Shown here: positions 46,101-56,729 of the stretch, in pieces
Layout: every line of letters starts with the position of its first letter
How positions within the stretch are numbered: the stretch's first letter is position 1
Source: Lineus longissimus
Lineage: Eukaryota > Nemertea > Pilidiophora > Heteronemertea > Lineidae
Direction: 5' to 3'
DNA: 64,000 nt
Assembly (NCBI RefSeq): GCF_910592395.1
Contig: NC_088314.1
Location: forward strand, 1,860,001 to 1,924,000
Notes under the pieces: model-generated
The model's database searches: none
What the model was told of the DNA's origin: nothing
What the model saw: only the letters and a program-made list of their open reading frames with translations
Position numbers and translations under genes: made by a program

Positions 46101-48933
46101 GCGTTCGAGCTCAAGTCACGATTTGATGAATTCAGGCACGAGCTGCATGACGATTGTTTCGATAAGATATCTGAGGCGAGGAGAGAAGCGATTGAGGCAA
46201 TGACTCGGCTCAAACAGAAGTCTGGTGGCTCGGACAAAGGTAGGTAGTAAGGATGAGAATGAGAACTTTCACTGAGAGGAAGAGCGTGTTTAAAGAATAG
46301 CTCTAGAGGGCTTAACTTCATGCTCACCCTTGTGCTGTTGTGTTATTTTCAGATGACGAGGTAACGGCACGCCTCCTATCCATGTCGGAGCAGATTCGAG
46401 AGACCAAGCATGAGAACTACACGCTTGGTAAACTCATGTTGAAGATGAAGTCCATGACAAACTGGAGACAGAATCACATGCAGGAAAACTTCTTTAAACA
46501 GGTGAGGGAGGCATGACTTTAGTGTAGGGCTGTAATATTGGTTGTCTAAGGTCATTGCTTGTATGGTGCTGAGAACATTCCTGCTGCTGGTCAAGTGTTT
46601 GCACTTAGTAACTGCTCCTTCCTGCAGAGCACTTCGGGATGCCAGAAGCACTTTGAGCAGGGTTGACTTGTAAGGTGCAAAAAATGCTGAACTTTGACTT
46701 TGAGTTAATCTTTGTGACTGACCTTTTTCAGTATGTAAACACAGCGTTATAGTAACCTCTGTTTACTTCCATAGTTCATGTGTCTCAGTAGTTATTTCAT
46801 AACCTTGTATGGTTTCCTTCACCCAGGTTGCTGAACTCAAGAAAGAGTCGGACCACAGCAAGAAGGAATACCTCGGAGTGAAGATGATGGCCGAGGAGGA
46901 GGTGATTCTCTATCGCCAGCAACAGGTGGCGCTCCGCAAGTATCTACAGGAGGCGGAGAGAGAATTACTTGAAGTCAAGAAACTCATGGATAAAGAGGTA
47001 GGAATTATAATGTGACGTCGAGTCGCTGATTATTTTCTCAAGAATGAGCACTGCATGTCTGGTCATTGAAACTCCAGAAGGTTTGTGGCAGAGACTGGAA
47101 TAGTAATAACATATAGGCAAGAATCCACAGTAAAACTCTTTGTGACTAAAGTGTAAAAAATAGCTATGAGTGCACCAGAGCTATGGTATGCATGATCATG
47201 TTTGGTTTTTCCTTTTCAGATAAAAAACAAAAAAGAGAAAATGCACACAGCACAACAAAAGGCTCAGAGTCTGAAACAACTGGAGATGGCACGGGCTGCT
47301 AATGCAGAGAAACTGGTAGGTTATGCTCAAGTTTGTTTCAAACGGTAATGTTACTCATACTGTGCAGAAGAAAGAAAGTCATGAAGTCACTGTGTTATCA
47401 CATATTCGTTCCCTCTTGGAATTAACCCATTTGGCCTGGTTCCTTTTACAGTTAGAGGAGCTGGAAGAGAAGGAGTTGAGGTTAAAGGTCATGGAGGAGG
47501 AACAAGAAAAACATGTCCGCCTCAAACAGTTGACAGAGGAGAAGGCGCGTAAAGACGTGTCGCAGGTCAAGAAACATCTCAATCATGAACGCCACCTCAA
47601 GCTGGATGCATTCAACAGATGTGACGAGCTACAAACTACGGTGAGATGCTTAGATTTATCCCTGGCCTCGTCAACAACTACCGGTACATGTGTGTTGTCA
47701 GTTCTGTGCTCTTTGTTTCGCAATGTAATGTGCATCTTCGACTAAGGAGTGACTTGTGGTTATACTGCAACATGGCATTGGGAATAGTGGTGTCCTAACT
47801 GGGCCAGAAGAAGAGGATTTTGCAATGATGATTTTCTTGGCTGTATTCTTCACCTGTAGATAATCTTTTTCTGTCTTATCATATTTTCAGCTGTATGACT
47901 TTGAGCTCGCTGCATCCAGACCAGAGACGGCAATGATGATACTGCCCTCTCGTAAGTTCTCTTCCAAGTGACATTGTAACTTGCACTAAAGCTATTTCTC
48001 TCTTGGCAAAATGATGTTGAGGACAAGCATATTCATTACACCATTGTGTCCAGCCTGCAACCTAAGCCTGCAGTTGCTGCATCACACTTCACTACGTCCA
48101 GCTGTCTCACTCAGGTTCTGCCTCATATCCATTGCCCCTCAACCGATTCCAGGCATCATCGCAGCTGTAGCTTGGGGATCTTCTCAGCCATATTCCTTGT
48201 CTCGGCAAACTACCACTTCGGATCTGCAACATACCCCATCCAAAGCAACCAAATTCATTTCTAGCATGACGCAAAACAACCTGGCTGAGGGATCTGGACC
48301 CAGATCACACTGAGAGAAACTTCAGCTTATCTGAGAGTTATGGCCTAATTTGTCATATCACATGGTATTTGTATCTGAGTCGGAATAAGATATCTGTTAT
48401 TCTGACATGACTGACCACAAAATATATTTCTTCAACAGCAAACCGTCCAAAGTCCCGTGTCTCAAGTGCGGGTGTGGCTCGGAAGAGCACTGGTCGTCTC
48501 AGCACCTCGCATTCCAGTACAGGAATATGGCCGCCACCCGTGTCCTTTCCAGTCAGTCGGTCCATGACGCCTGCACCAGAGGGCATTGGTAAACAGCTAG
48601 CTGTTGACTGGAAGAAGAGGGAACAAGTTATGAGGCCAAAAACTGTAAGTCAGGGTGGCGTTCTATGAAAGGGCTAAAAGACAATTGCTTAAAGGCAGTC
48701 AAAGTACTTGTATTCGTTCTTAGACCTGATAAAGTTGATAAGTCGCAGTGATGGGTGATATTCAAGTTTGGTTTTTCCAACTCATTTGAGGCATTTTGAA
48801 GTGATTGTAACCTTCCCCTTCCTTTTTACAGGTCCATGGACAATTGAGGAGTAAAATAGCGGAACAACTGTTGACAAATCTGGAGCCGGACACCCACCAA
48901 ACTATGATTACCCTGCAGACATTACAATTATAA
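31175..48933 (+). CDS. CCDC162: CCDC162-like large coiled-coil protein (DUF4549 type)
   Basis: Forty-one coding exons with consistent phases give about 2292 residues. Exon starts: 31175 (ATG), 31438, 31798, 32198, 32496, 32951, 33349, 33656, 34050, 34449, 34965, 35327, 35632, 36081, 36322, 36620, 37051, 38419, 38769, 39334, 39648, 40820, 41139, 41565, 41908, 42392, 43175, 43520, 43983, 44403, 44798, 45137, 45636, 45979, 46353, 46827, 47220, 47452, 47891, 48439 and 48832. The longest is 42392-42929; stop TAA at 48931. The N-terminus (LKALERELGKELQELKNEIE, later RRERKVVLDRAL) fits the DUF4549 region of CCDC162 as I recall it. A Ser/Pro-rich linker is in exon 6, long helical parts follow, and the last quarter is coiled coil ending in a Ser/Pro tail. 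Function is not established; the family is often tied to ciliated cells. The exon containing ATG 31175 stays open upstream to its splice site, so a few more N-terminal residues are possible. Confidence 0.78.
32154..32183. mobile_element. fragment of a pogo-like transposon end
   Basis: Thirty bases matching, inverted, the terminal repeat of the element at 57116-57625 (CCGGGGTTCCAC core followed by GTA). It lies in CCDC162 intron 3, 14 bases before the next exon at 32198, so it overlaps the region that must serve as branch point and pyrimidine tract. Confidence 0.5.
35793..36066. repeat. 137-bp tandem duplication in CCDC162 intron 13
   Basis: Unit 1 at about 35793-35929 and unit 2 at about 35930-36066 are nearly identical, with only a few differences. 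The repeat ends just before the exon at 36081, so unit 2 supplies the sequence upstream of the acceptor. It is a simple recent tandem duplication. Confidence 0.8.
39893..39955 (+). repeat. tRNA-derived SINE head, degenerate
   Basis: tRNA-like 5' half with box A AGCCCAGTGGTTAGC and a decayed box B (CTGGTTTAATT) at tRNA spacing, in CCDC162 intron 22. No anticodon arm of normal form. Confidence 0.4.
40666..40734 (+). repeat. tRNA-derived SINE head, degenerate
   Basis: GTGGTGTAGTTGTAATAG as box A and GGTTTGAATCCC as box B at tRNA spacing, in the same CCDC162 intron as the copy at 39893 but not closely similar to it. Confidence 0.4.
44581..44640 (+). repeat. tRNA-like repeat, degenerate
   Basis: GATGGTTTAGTGGTAAAGC (box A form) followed by an anticodon-like arm around CTGACTTGTAATGAG and a decayed box B. 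It lies 28 bases inside CCDC162 intron 31. Confidence 0.35.
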
Positions 48934-49352
48934 ATCAGACTTTGTAGTTTGCGCCTGTTCAAAATTTGAGATGAGCTGCTACCTATCTAGGCTCCAAGTG
49001 TTTGAAATATGCCTCGTATCAGGTCAAGGTCAGGCGGTGTTGACCTTGACCTCAGCTGTTGCCTATCTTGACACTGATCTTGGTTTTGTTTGTATTTGTC
49101 CTGCGTGGGTGCCGCACTTGTGTTAGTTGAGAGAGAAATGAGTTTTATCATTATTCTATGCAAATGTACACCTTATCTCTTGACAAGTTTCATTCATACT
49201 TGGGGTGGGGGGTGGGGGGTAATCACAGTGAGCAAGCCTATGTATAGTTGCCGATGAAAAGCACAAATTTCAAGAATGATATTGTTTATTTCCCTTCCTT
49301 TTTTGTTTATTCCTGATATAAAACCAGTCATCCCATCATATAATAGATATGC

Positions 49353-49358
49353 AATAAA
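49353..49358 (+). terminator. candidate poly(A) signal of the CCDC162-like gene
   Basis: AATAAA 420 bases after the stop codon; the first of three hexamers. Confidence 0.4.
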
Positions 49359-50489
49359 GCTCCCACCTATGCCATGTACCAAATAATCATAGTAAATGAA
49401 TGTACCGTAATGAATGAATTATGTAAAATGTTCAAGTGTACATATTGTGACATAGCCAAAAATGTGTAATAGTGATCTTAGGATTTGTTATTTTGTACTG
49501 ATAATTAGTTGTTACGATAATGTCAAATGTTCTCGTGACAACCTTGTCATGAATATCATGAATATATTTTACTCCAGTGTATATGAACAGATTCCGCCCA
49601 TATTGTGTAAGGTCATAGATTACAGTAACTGTTAGGTACTTAATCAACATTTAGGCAGCAAGAAATTAAGAAATGCTAAGGAAGTTATTGATGTTCCCAA
49701 CCCATGACCAAGGTCTCTGAGCCAAATAAATGCTTTGGTATAATGTGGTTTGTATTCTTTTGTGGCTTGTGGTATCTAAAGTGACTTTCAGAAGCATTTG
49801 TACTCTTTCATGGGGAAAAATGTCATCAATAATTCTAAAGTAGATCCTGAGGTTGCTACCATGTCTGTGGCAAAACAAATCGGCCTTTGCTGAAGTATGC
49901 ATTACACTCTAACTGCAAATGTAAGCAAAGTCAACAATGACATTGATCTTGTCTGCGGATAAGTTAGACCAGTTCCCATCTTGGCCACCATCTTTACCAC
50001 TAGATGTTGTGGTGGTCACGGATGAATCATTATCATTTTGCAGATCTCAGATGGGTATCAGTCTACTGAAAATCTCTCAACAGAAAAGTTCATTACATTG
50101 TTCTGTTCAGCAGCTTCAGTAGGTTTACTCACAATCATGGTTGTGACCATATATCCAGCCGTCCATTTCATTTTGATGACCTTTATCATTTTTATTTTGT
50201 AAAAGTTATTTTATCATCTTTATGAATGTTTAGTTCTTATTTATACTGCTGAAATAAACGAGAGATATACATATACATAATGATAGAGTTACATTTTGTT
50301 GCTTTTGGCAAGTCGAGCTTATGTTGGATGCACTTTGGTGGATTAGATGGACATTTCGAAACATGATCACTGTCTCCAATCTCTGTATTGACTGATCAAC
50401 CCAATCAACTTGCAAAGCAGGATGACAATGCAGACGGGAAACACCACTGATTGTGACACCATGCAGACAAACCACTGCTCCATACTGTG

Positions 50490-50960
50490 AATGGACTGTG
50501 AGTGTCCATTGTCTGCTGGTTGTCTGGTGACCATTGTCCTCTCTGTCTCTGTTGTGAGTGCGTTCACTGTCCGATGGTTGTCTGTGACCATTGTCCTCTG
50601 TTGTGACGTTCACTGTCCTCTGGCTGGCTGTCAGTCAGCTGTGACCATTTTCCTCTGTTGCCCTCATGAAATAGTGTCCACTGCTCTCAGACAACAGTGA
50701 ATGTGACCATTTTCCTCTGTCTCCCTAACAGAATAGTCAAATGGCTATCTGCTGGGACCACCGTCTCCCTCATGAACGAAACACTTGTGTCCACTGTCCT
50801 CTGACGGTTTGCTGTAACCATGTTCGTCCGACCCTCTGCTGTGACAGTGTTTACTGTCCTTTCGCTCTCTCCTGTAACCATTTTCCTCCGTCTCCCTAAT
50901 GAAACAGCTAGTGTCCACTGTCCTCTGGCTGTCTGCTGTGACCATCCGTCTCCCTTTTTA
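50490..50960. repeat. degenerate minisatellite
   Basis: Seven or more diverged copies of a unit of roughly 55-70 bases with the parts GTCCACTGTCCTCTG, CTGTGACCAT and TTTCCTCTGTCTCCCT, often followed by a CTCATGAAA- or CTAATGAAA-type stretch. Copies differ by indels, so no exact period holds. The minus-strand reading gives repetitive His/Thr/Arg-rich frames that I do not take as genes. Confidence 0.6.
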
Positions 50961-53900
50961 GCGCAAATGAGCTGTTGATCCAAACACTGCTGGCTGTGTT
51001 ATCACATGGACAAAAGTACAACCACTTTGCTGTCGGCCCTAACTAAAATATTGTCATCAGTAAAGACAGAAATGCCATGACCGTACTGCCAGGACACCGG
51101 GCAAGAGTACATGCTCGTCATACCATAAGCTGACACATTAAGACAAGGCTTTTTACTCTTCACCGCTATACCCCCACGAACAGTTTGGAGGCTTCTTTCG
51201 TTCTTTCGAGCAGTAATTAAAGACAGTTCCAGGAATTGATGTTCTTTACTGCTGACGTATATTAGACCAGTCTTTCAAATTTATTTGGGGTTGGCTATTA
51301 TTTATAAACATGACTATCATGTCATGCATGGCGTCAATGAATGAATCGCTCTTCACAAAACAGAAACATTGTCAGTTGGTTGAACCATGCCCGTGCTGGG
51401 AGTTGGTCTAGGATCGGATTGTTTGAGAAGATGAATTATTTATACGGTGTTTTCAGGTCTGGTTATTGGGGGGAGGACAGAATCAAACCTATTATCATTC
51501 CATGTCACGAGTCTAATGTGCTGTTGTATAAGGTTGTGATTTACAAACTAGCATCAAAACTGAGCTATAAAAGCCTTAACCATATCGGGGAGGACATGCC
51601 CAGCAACCGGCTTATACCCACATGTTTATTGTTTACGAAGGAACTAACTTGGGGGCTATTAAATCTTGTTTTCATAATCTCTTGGTAGCTTGTCTTCATT
51701 TCGGCATAAGCACCGATGAGAGACACTGCACGGAGTTTCCATTGTCAATTGGGTTTACTGGCGTAAGTGAAAGTATGGTTGCCCACACAATAAAAATAAC
51801 CCAAAAATTCCAGGCAATTGATCGTGGGTAGAAAGAACAATCAGTGCAATAAAAAGTGATAAAAATATGATGGCCGATTCCCCGAACAAGGATATAATCC
51901 TTCTGGACAACATTCTTAATTTGCTTTGAATGAAATAATAATACTCCGTGCTTACGGCAGGGGAGAGTTCCAGTGCTGAATTCCCGAAACCCTGAACCTC
52001 TGTTCAGTTTTTATCAGTATACATGCGCTCCTCCGTCTAAAAAAGTACTAATATGATTCGTTAGATTGATTTCTACACCGCTACGCAGTGGTTACAAAAC
52101 ATACTAGAAGTCCCCCGGGAAGACTTGCGTCTGAATGTCGCCTCTGCTTTGGGAGTGTAGTCAAGCATTTGACAGCCAGCTGTTGGGCCCCGGGCTGCCA
52201 CTGGATGCGACGACGTAGCCCGTAATACGTCACCATCTTGCTCCTCAATGTTTTGACATTCCCTCAATATTTTGACATTGCTCAGCTTTCAGACAACTGT
52301 ACGTCATCCAGAGGAATGGCCTCCGTATAGCCTCCTCACACGCGCGTAAAGTCTGTGGCCGTGGCCGTCTGAGAATGCAGAAGGAGATCACTGAAGAATG
52401 CAGTATAGACCTAATAGTGGACGTGTGAAGAAATTTTGAAAAAAGGGCTTATGAGAAGAGACAATGAATTAGCTAAATATTAGGTGTTCGTAAAGGTCGG
52501 TTGTCACCGGTTTTCAGCTCTCGGTTTTACCATACATAACCCCCACAGTCATTTGTGTAATTCCGGCAGCACTGCCATTTGACAGATGGTAGTAGCTAAT
52601 TCGCTGTCACTTTTGTTGTCGAATAATGTATATGCCCACGTTATCAGGCGTCGGTATAGGCTTGTATAATTGTGGTAAAACCACAATATCGGGAAATAAA
52701 CTGAGGCACTAATGAACTCATCAACAGACAATATGAATTCGGGCAGATTGTGCGGATAGCATGTTTACCGAATTCGTTTATGTTTTGATTCGTAGTCCAA
52801 CGGTCGTCGTCTTCTCCAGCCGAGGCGAGCGAATTTAGATGCAGCATCAGAAAAAAAGAATTATTCAAAAACACATTTACGTCTTTTTTTCGGTTACTTT
52901 CCGGTGTGACAGCGGATATAGTCCCCCTGGAGTCATAGTCCGGTAGCATTGTATTTGACCAATTAAGCAGCATGATCTATTGTACCGCTAACCCCAACCA
53001 AAACATTTAGCAATGCGGGCTATTGTTACACGGACTATCAGCCCTAGGACTACATGTACTATCCCTTGCACACAGGCTTCCTTGATGAAGTCCTTCTTTG
53101 CCCCCACCTGCTGGGAGAATTGTTATGTAGGAAGTTTAGAAGTCATGATTTGATTTTCTAGAGAGTGTTTGGTGTCTATTCTTGTATCCGCAAGTGTTGT
53201 CTCTTTCTCCATTGACACCAATGTTACGTAATATGGCAACGAGGACAATTCAATTTGTCCAATCAGGTGACTCTATTTTGAAATTCCCTAATAGTTGTGT
53301 ATGACTTTGGGGTTGGACACAGAAATGCATTCACCGAGATGTTTTCGAAACGTGCGCTTGAGTAATTCGAACATATTCAGTCACATACAGGGCCTCACAG
53401 TTAGGTGCCTTTCCGCCCAAAGGCCTCTTTTGAAAATGGAAAATGAATGAGAAATAGAGATTCGTATCTTGCTTTTCATAAGTCCTTTCTTCTCAAGAGC
53501 ATGTCTTGATCTCATGACGTTTTTACATTGATTGGGGAACAACGACAATAATCATATGTCATGTTTTGTTGATGATTGTAAAAAGTCAATCGGAATCGAT
53601 TGGTGTGTTGCTTTTTTCGGTCCAAGGTGAATGTGAAATATCTAACGGGAACGAAAAAATGTAGCATTATTTAATACCACAAGTCCGAATCCGGCAGGGA
53701 TGTGGCTTAGCTTTCAGTTTGTGCACACTTATCTGATTACAGCCATCGACACGATGCGGCTATTCATGAATCCGACCATTATCCGAATGTGCAATAGTTG
53801 ACCTTTGTCAAGATTTGGGTGCTTGCCATCAGCCAATTAAGACAGCGTGGGTAGCCGTCAAAATAAGGAAGTATATTACTGCCACCAACATTAGAATCAA

Positions 53901-54005
53901 CATCCAGGCATATTTCCACCCAGACCCTTTTCTTGTTATAAGGAACTTTCATCAGTTTCAGAATCACTGTATGCAACACCTGAGTCATGCTGTCTTTGGG
54001 GAGGA

Positions 54006-54013
54006 TATTTAAG
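54006..54013 (+). promoter_or_regulatory. TATA-like box upstream of the plus-strand cytokine candidate
   Basis: TATTTAAG lies 102 bases before the proposed ATG at 54115. A start of transcription about 30 bases downstream would fall just after the strong upstream ATG at 54029. Not tested. Confidence 0.25.
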
Positions 54014-54028
54014 GCCTTGCTGACAACC

Positions 54029-54118
54029 ATGGACCATCATTCCAAGCTTCCATCATCCTTTCGGACAAAATCAAGTTGTTATACCCCCCACTGGACCTAC
54101 TTCCAACGCATTACATGA
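54029..54118 (+). promoter_or_regulatory. upstream open reading frame overlapping the main start codon
   Basis: ATG at 54029 in the strong context ACCATGG opens a 29-codon frame whose TGA (54116-54118) overlaps the main ATG (54115-54117) as ATGA. If it is in the mRNA, the cytokine candidate could be translated only by reinitiation or leaky scanning. If transcription starts from the TATA-like box at 54006, this ATG may be excluded. Confidence 0.3.
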
Positions 54119-56729
54119 TGAAGATACCACGCACTTCAATAGGTGAGTTTATTAGATATATTTTGCCCAGCTTTTAGTGACGACGTCAAGCCCATTATGC
54201 TTCAATTGATCTTGACTCTGATTACTCCGACAGACGTGACAATAAAACAAAACATGTAGCATCCAGTATACTTTTCCCGTCCAGCCTGCTGACCATGCCA
54301 TTTTCTTAATCAAATCATTAAAGGTTTTTCGCCCACTCCCAACTCTCGAAATGTCAAATGAAGACCTTCGAGTTTAACCGCCTATGACACGTCAACCGAA
54401 AAAATTAAAAGAAGCACTTTTAGATATAAATTAGATATCATCGTTGCATAAACCCCACACAAATGGATGATTTTGCCATTCGATATGTCGAAGTTGTACA
54501 CTCACTTTTATGCTCAAATTCTCTTGTTTTCAGTCATTTCGCTCATGTGTTTGGCCCAAGTAGTTTTTATCCCTTCGACGAACGGCACCCGATTCATGGA
54601 TCCACTGGAGACGGCGGCGTTCTGTAGCCCTCCATCAGGGAGACTGGATCCGGACTGGGACACTTCCCCACTTGCGAACTTCGTCTGTGACCTCGTGCAG
54701 CTGAACCATGACCTCACGTCACTCTATCAAAAATATGTAAGTACATGTACTCCTCAAAATTGTTTTTTTTTATTGATTTTTTTGATCTTCTTGGCAAAGT
54801 GGGTAAGTTAAAGTTCGAACCTAAAATCTTTATTTAACCTGTCGTTCCTCATAAGTCGTGGTGTGTCTCTCGCTTCTGGTCACATGTCTCATAAAAGACA
54901 TTGTCATCAGCCAAAACGAGGAAAATTTCAGCAATGGCAAATGTTACCTGTTATGAAACCGTGAATTTAGCTTCTTAACACCATCGGGACATAAGGCTGT
55001 TCTCAGGCTGGAGGGGGGGTCCATTGTATAAAAAGCGCGGATTGCGGGGAAAAAGCCTTGTAAATGGGAAGCAGACCTCCTCTGCTCCCCCTCCAAAAAA
55101 ACCCACGCACAAACAGCTATCCCCCTGCACCATTGATAGAAATAGTTTTCCAGAAAAACAGGCTTTCTCAAGGTGCTGTAAAGTTACCTTCTGAGAATAG
55201 CTATATCAGATTATCAGATGCGGCTTTCAAAAACCAATATGAGATTTGGGGAATTCCACTCAGTCACACAGTCCCAGTTAACAAAGACAGCAGTAGTGTA
55301 CTCTTTTGTCCTCTTGTAGGTCTGCCTTCCCAGAAATGCGGCGTTTTTCCGAACTAACAAGTCTTTCAAAAATCTTTCAAATTGATGCGTCTTTTGAGTG
55401 TGTATGACACAGATTTCTGGCTTCCCCCTCCTTAAAAATAACACTTCCTGCGAAGGTTCCCAAAAGTGTGTGTGTATACACAAGAGGAAATGAAGACCTC
55501 CTGGTAAAGAATAACTCTGCAGGATTATCTCCTTCATCATCCACCTTTGTTTTTACAGGGACCGTACACTGAAAATCCTCACCGCAACCTGACTTGGCCA
55601 GAGCTGCCATTGGATAGCAAACTAGCGGTGGTGGTAAGTTACATATTCAATTAGGCAGGTTCTGCAACTCTTACCACAAGGACCAACGAACGGCGAAGTA
55701 CCAAGTATGGAAATGTATTTTATCGACGACGGTCTTTGAAGAGTTCGCCGAGTTTTCGCAAAGCCCCCAAAAACGCCAACGTGAACGCCTATCTCACTGT
55801 TCGATCTCATCATGATAACGATGTCGAAAGATAAGATAGGCGTTCACGTTGGGGATTTGCGAAAACTCTCTTTAAGGGCGATTTACGAGTGTCGCGTACT
55901 AAACGATTTCGCGCAGTACTTCATGACACCTTATGTCTTCTTTACGGTGCTTCGTCGTTCATAAGAGCTGAGGAACCGATCTATTAATTTCATTTAAACC
56001 GTGACTGTGAGTTGACTGTCTGATGATAGGCTGCCTGTCTTCTTGGCGATTGAGACTATCCGCCGTATTGTCCAATCATAATCTGGCTTCACAGGGCTAG
56101 TTACTGCCAATGAACCAATCATAAGCAGTTCTTTGTGAAACGTCCGGTCGCATGGCCGTCCAATCAGCCAATCAGAACATCGTTTTGATGCCATTGTCCA
56201 GTTGGAACCCGTCTTGACACCAAGATCCTCATACGCTTCCTAAAACGCGATATCAGACCTAAGATTTACGCGACAATGCACTTTTCATAATTCCGCTTTG
56301 GACAAACGCTGTGCGCTGCTCTCTAATAATAGAATTTTCATTTCCTTTTATCCACAGAAATCACTTTACAAAGACTTTGCCACTGCCTCGCTTTACCTAA
56401 GCAATGTTGCGGAAGAGGAACTCCTCATTGCAGCCCAGTACGACGATCCCCAAACGTCAATGTCAAGGCCGTTGGCAGAGGTCATAATCTTGTCGAGAAC
56501 GATTCTATCGAAAACCTGCGAGGAACTGGCAAAGGCTGGTGTGGAGGAGGAAATTGGGACAGTAAATTTAGCCGCAGCGATCAATGACAGAGCACGCTTT
56601 TCCCGCGGGAGAGAATTTGGATCGGCTTTCGTGAAACAACTGCGTGCCATCGTTAGGAAATATCTTCGTCGTTTACCGCACATAGGCCTACATCACAGGA
56701 GAGCGAGGTGTGCCCGGTCTCCTCGGTAA
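54115..56729 (+). CDS. candidate secreted four-helix cytokine, CNTF/CLCF1-like (IL-6 family)
   Basis: Four exons, 54115-54142, 54534-54736, 55559-55633 and 56358-56729, give 225 residues. The first intron is phase 1 and the others phase 0, a pattern common in helical cytokine genes. The start is a basic residue pair then a hydrophobic core (SIVISLMCLAQVVFI), a signal peptide. Sequons are at N26 and N87; Cys at 40, 61, 156 and 220. Predicted helices are A about 54-77, B about 97-127, C about 138-162 and D about 186-208. Helix A and its loop (LNHDLTSLYQKYGPYTENPH) have the spacing of CLCF1 and CNTF, and the length equals that of human CLCF1 as I recall it. Before helix D, F183 is followed by basic residues, roughly where the family has its FxxK receptor motif. 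The likely role is an extracellular ligand of a gp130/Domeless-type receptor. An unspliced start at 54467 is possible but less likely. The family call is inference. Confidence 0.6.
55750..55868. repeat. imperfect long hairpin (MITE-like) in cytokine-candidate intron 3
   Basis: Two perfect blocks on each side: 13 bp (GAGTTTTCGCAAA at 55750, inverse at 55856-55868) and 19 bp starting CCAACGTGAACGCC at 55776 (inverse at 55834-55852), around a 39-base loop. Outer flanks also show weaker inverted similarity, so the full element may be larger. Confidence 0.6.
56072..56172. promoter_or_regulatory. cluster of five CCAAT boxes
   Basis: CCAAT occurs at 56072, 56107, 56115, 56160 and 56168, all on the plus strand, three of them as CCAATCA. 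They are inside intron 3, about 190 bases before the exon coding helices B-D. This could be an NF-Y-bound enhancer or internal promoter, or chance. Confidence 0.25.

Larger units (their letters stand above)
48934..54005. other. CCDC162 3' UTR and 5 kb gene-poor region
   Basis: AATAAA occurs at 49353 and again near 49724 and 50249. A degenerate minisatellite lies at about 50490-50960. Several open frames of 60-115 codons exist (for example 51341-51688), but none has splice sites, a recognisable domain or composition that supports coding. I see no convincing gene here. Confidence 0.5.

Noticed and set aside
51341-51688. 115-codon open frame in the gene-poor region
   Set aside because: No hydrophobic leader, domain or splice sites, and isolated; chance frame in AT-rich DNA is more likely.
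54467-54811. Unspliced start (ATG 54467 or 54485) for the cytokine candidate
   Set aside because: It gives a usable leader, but a perfect acceptor at 54533 plus an upstream ATGATG exon with GTGAGT in the matching phase gives a better signal peptide and the expected phase-1 first intron. Kept as an alternative.
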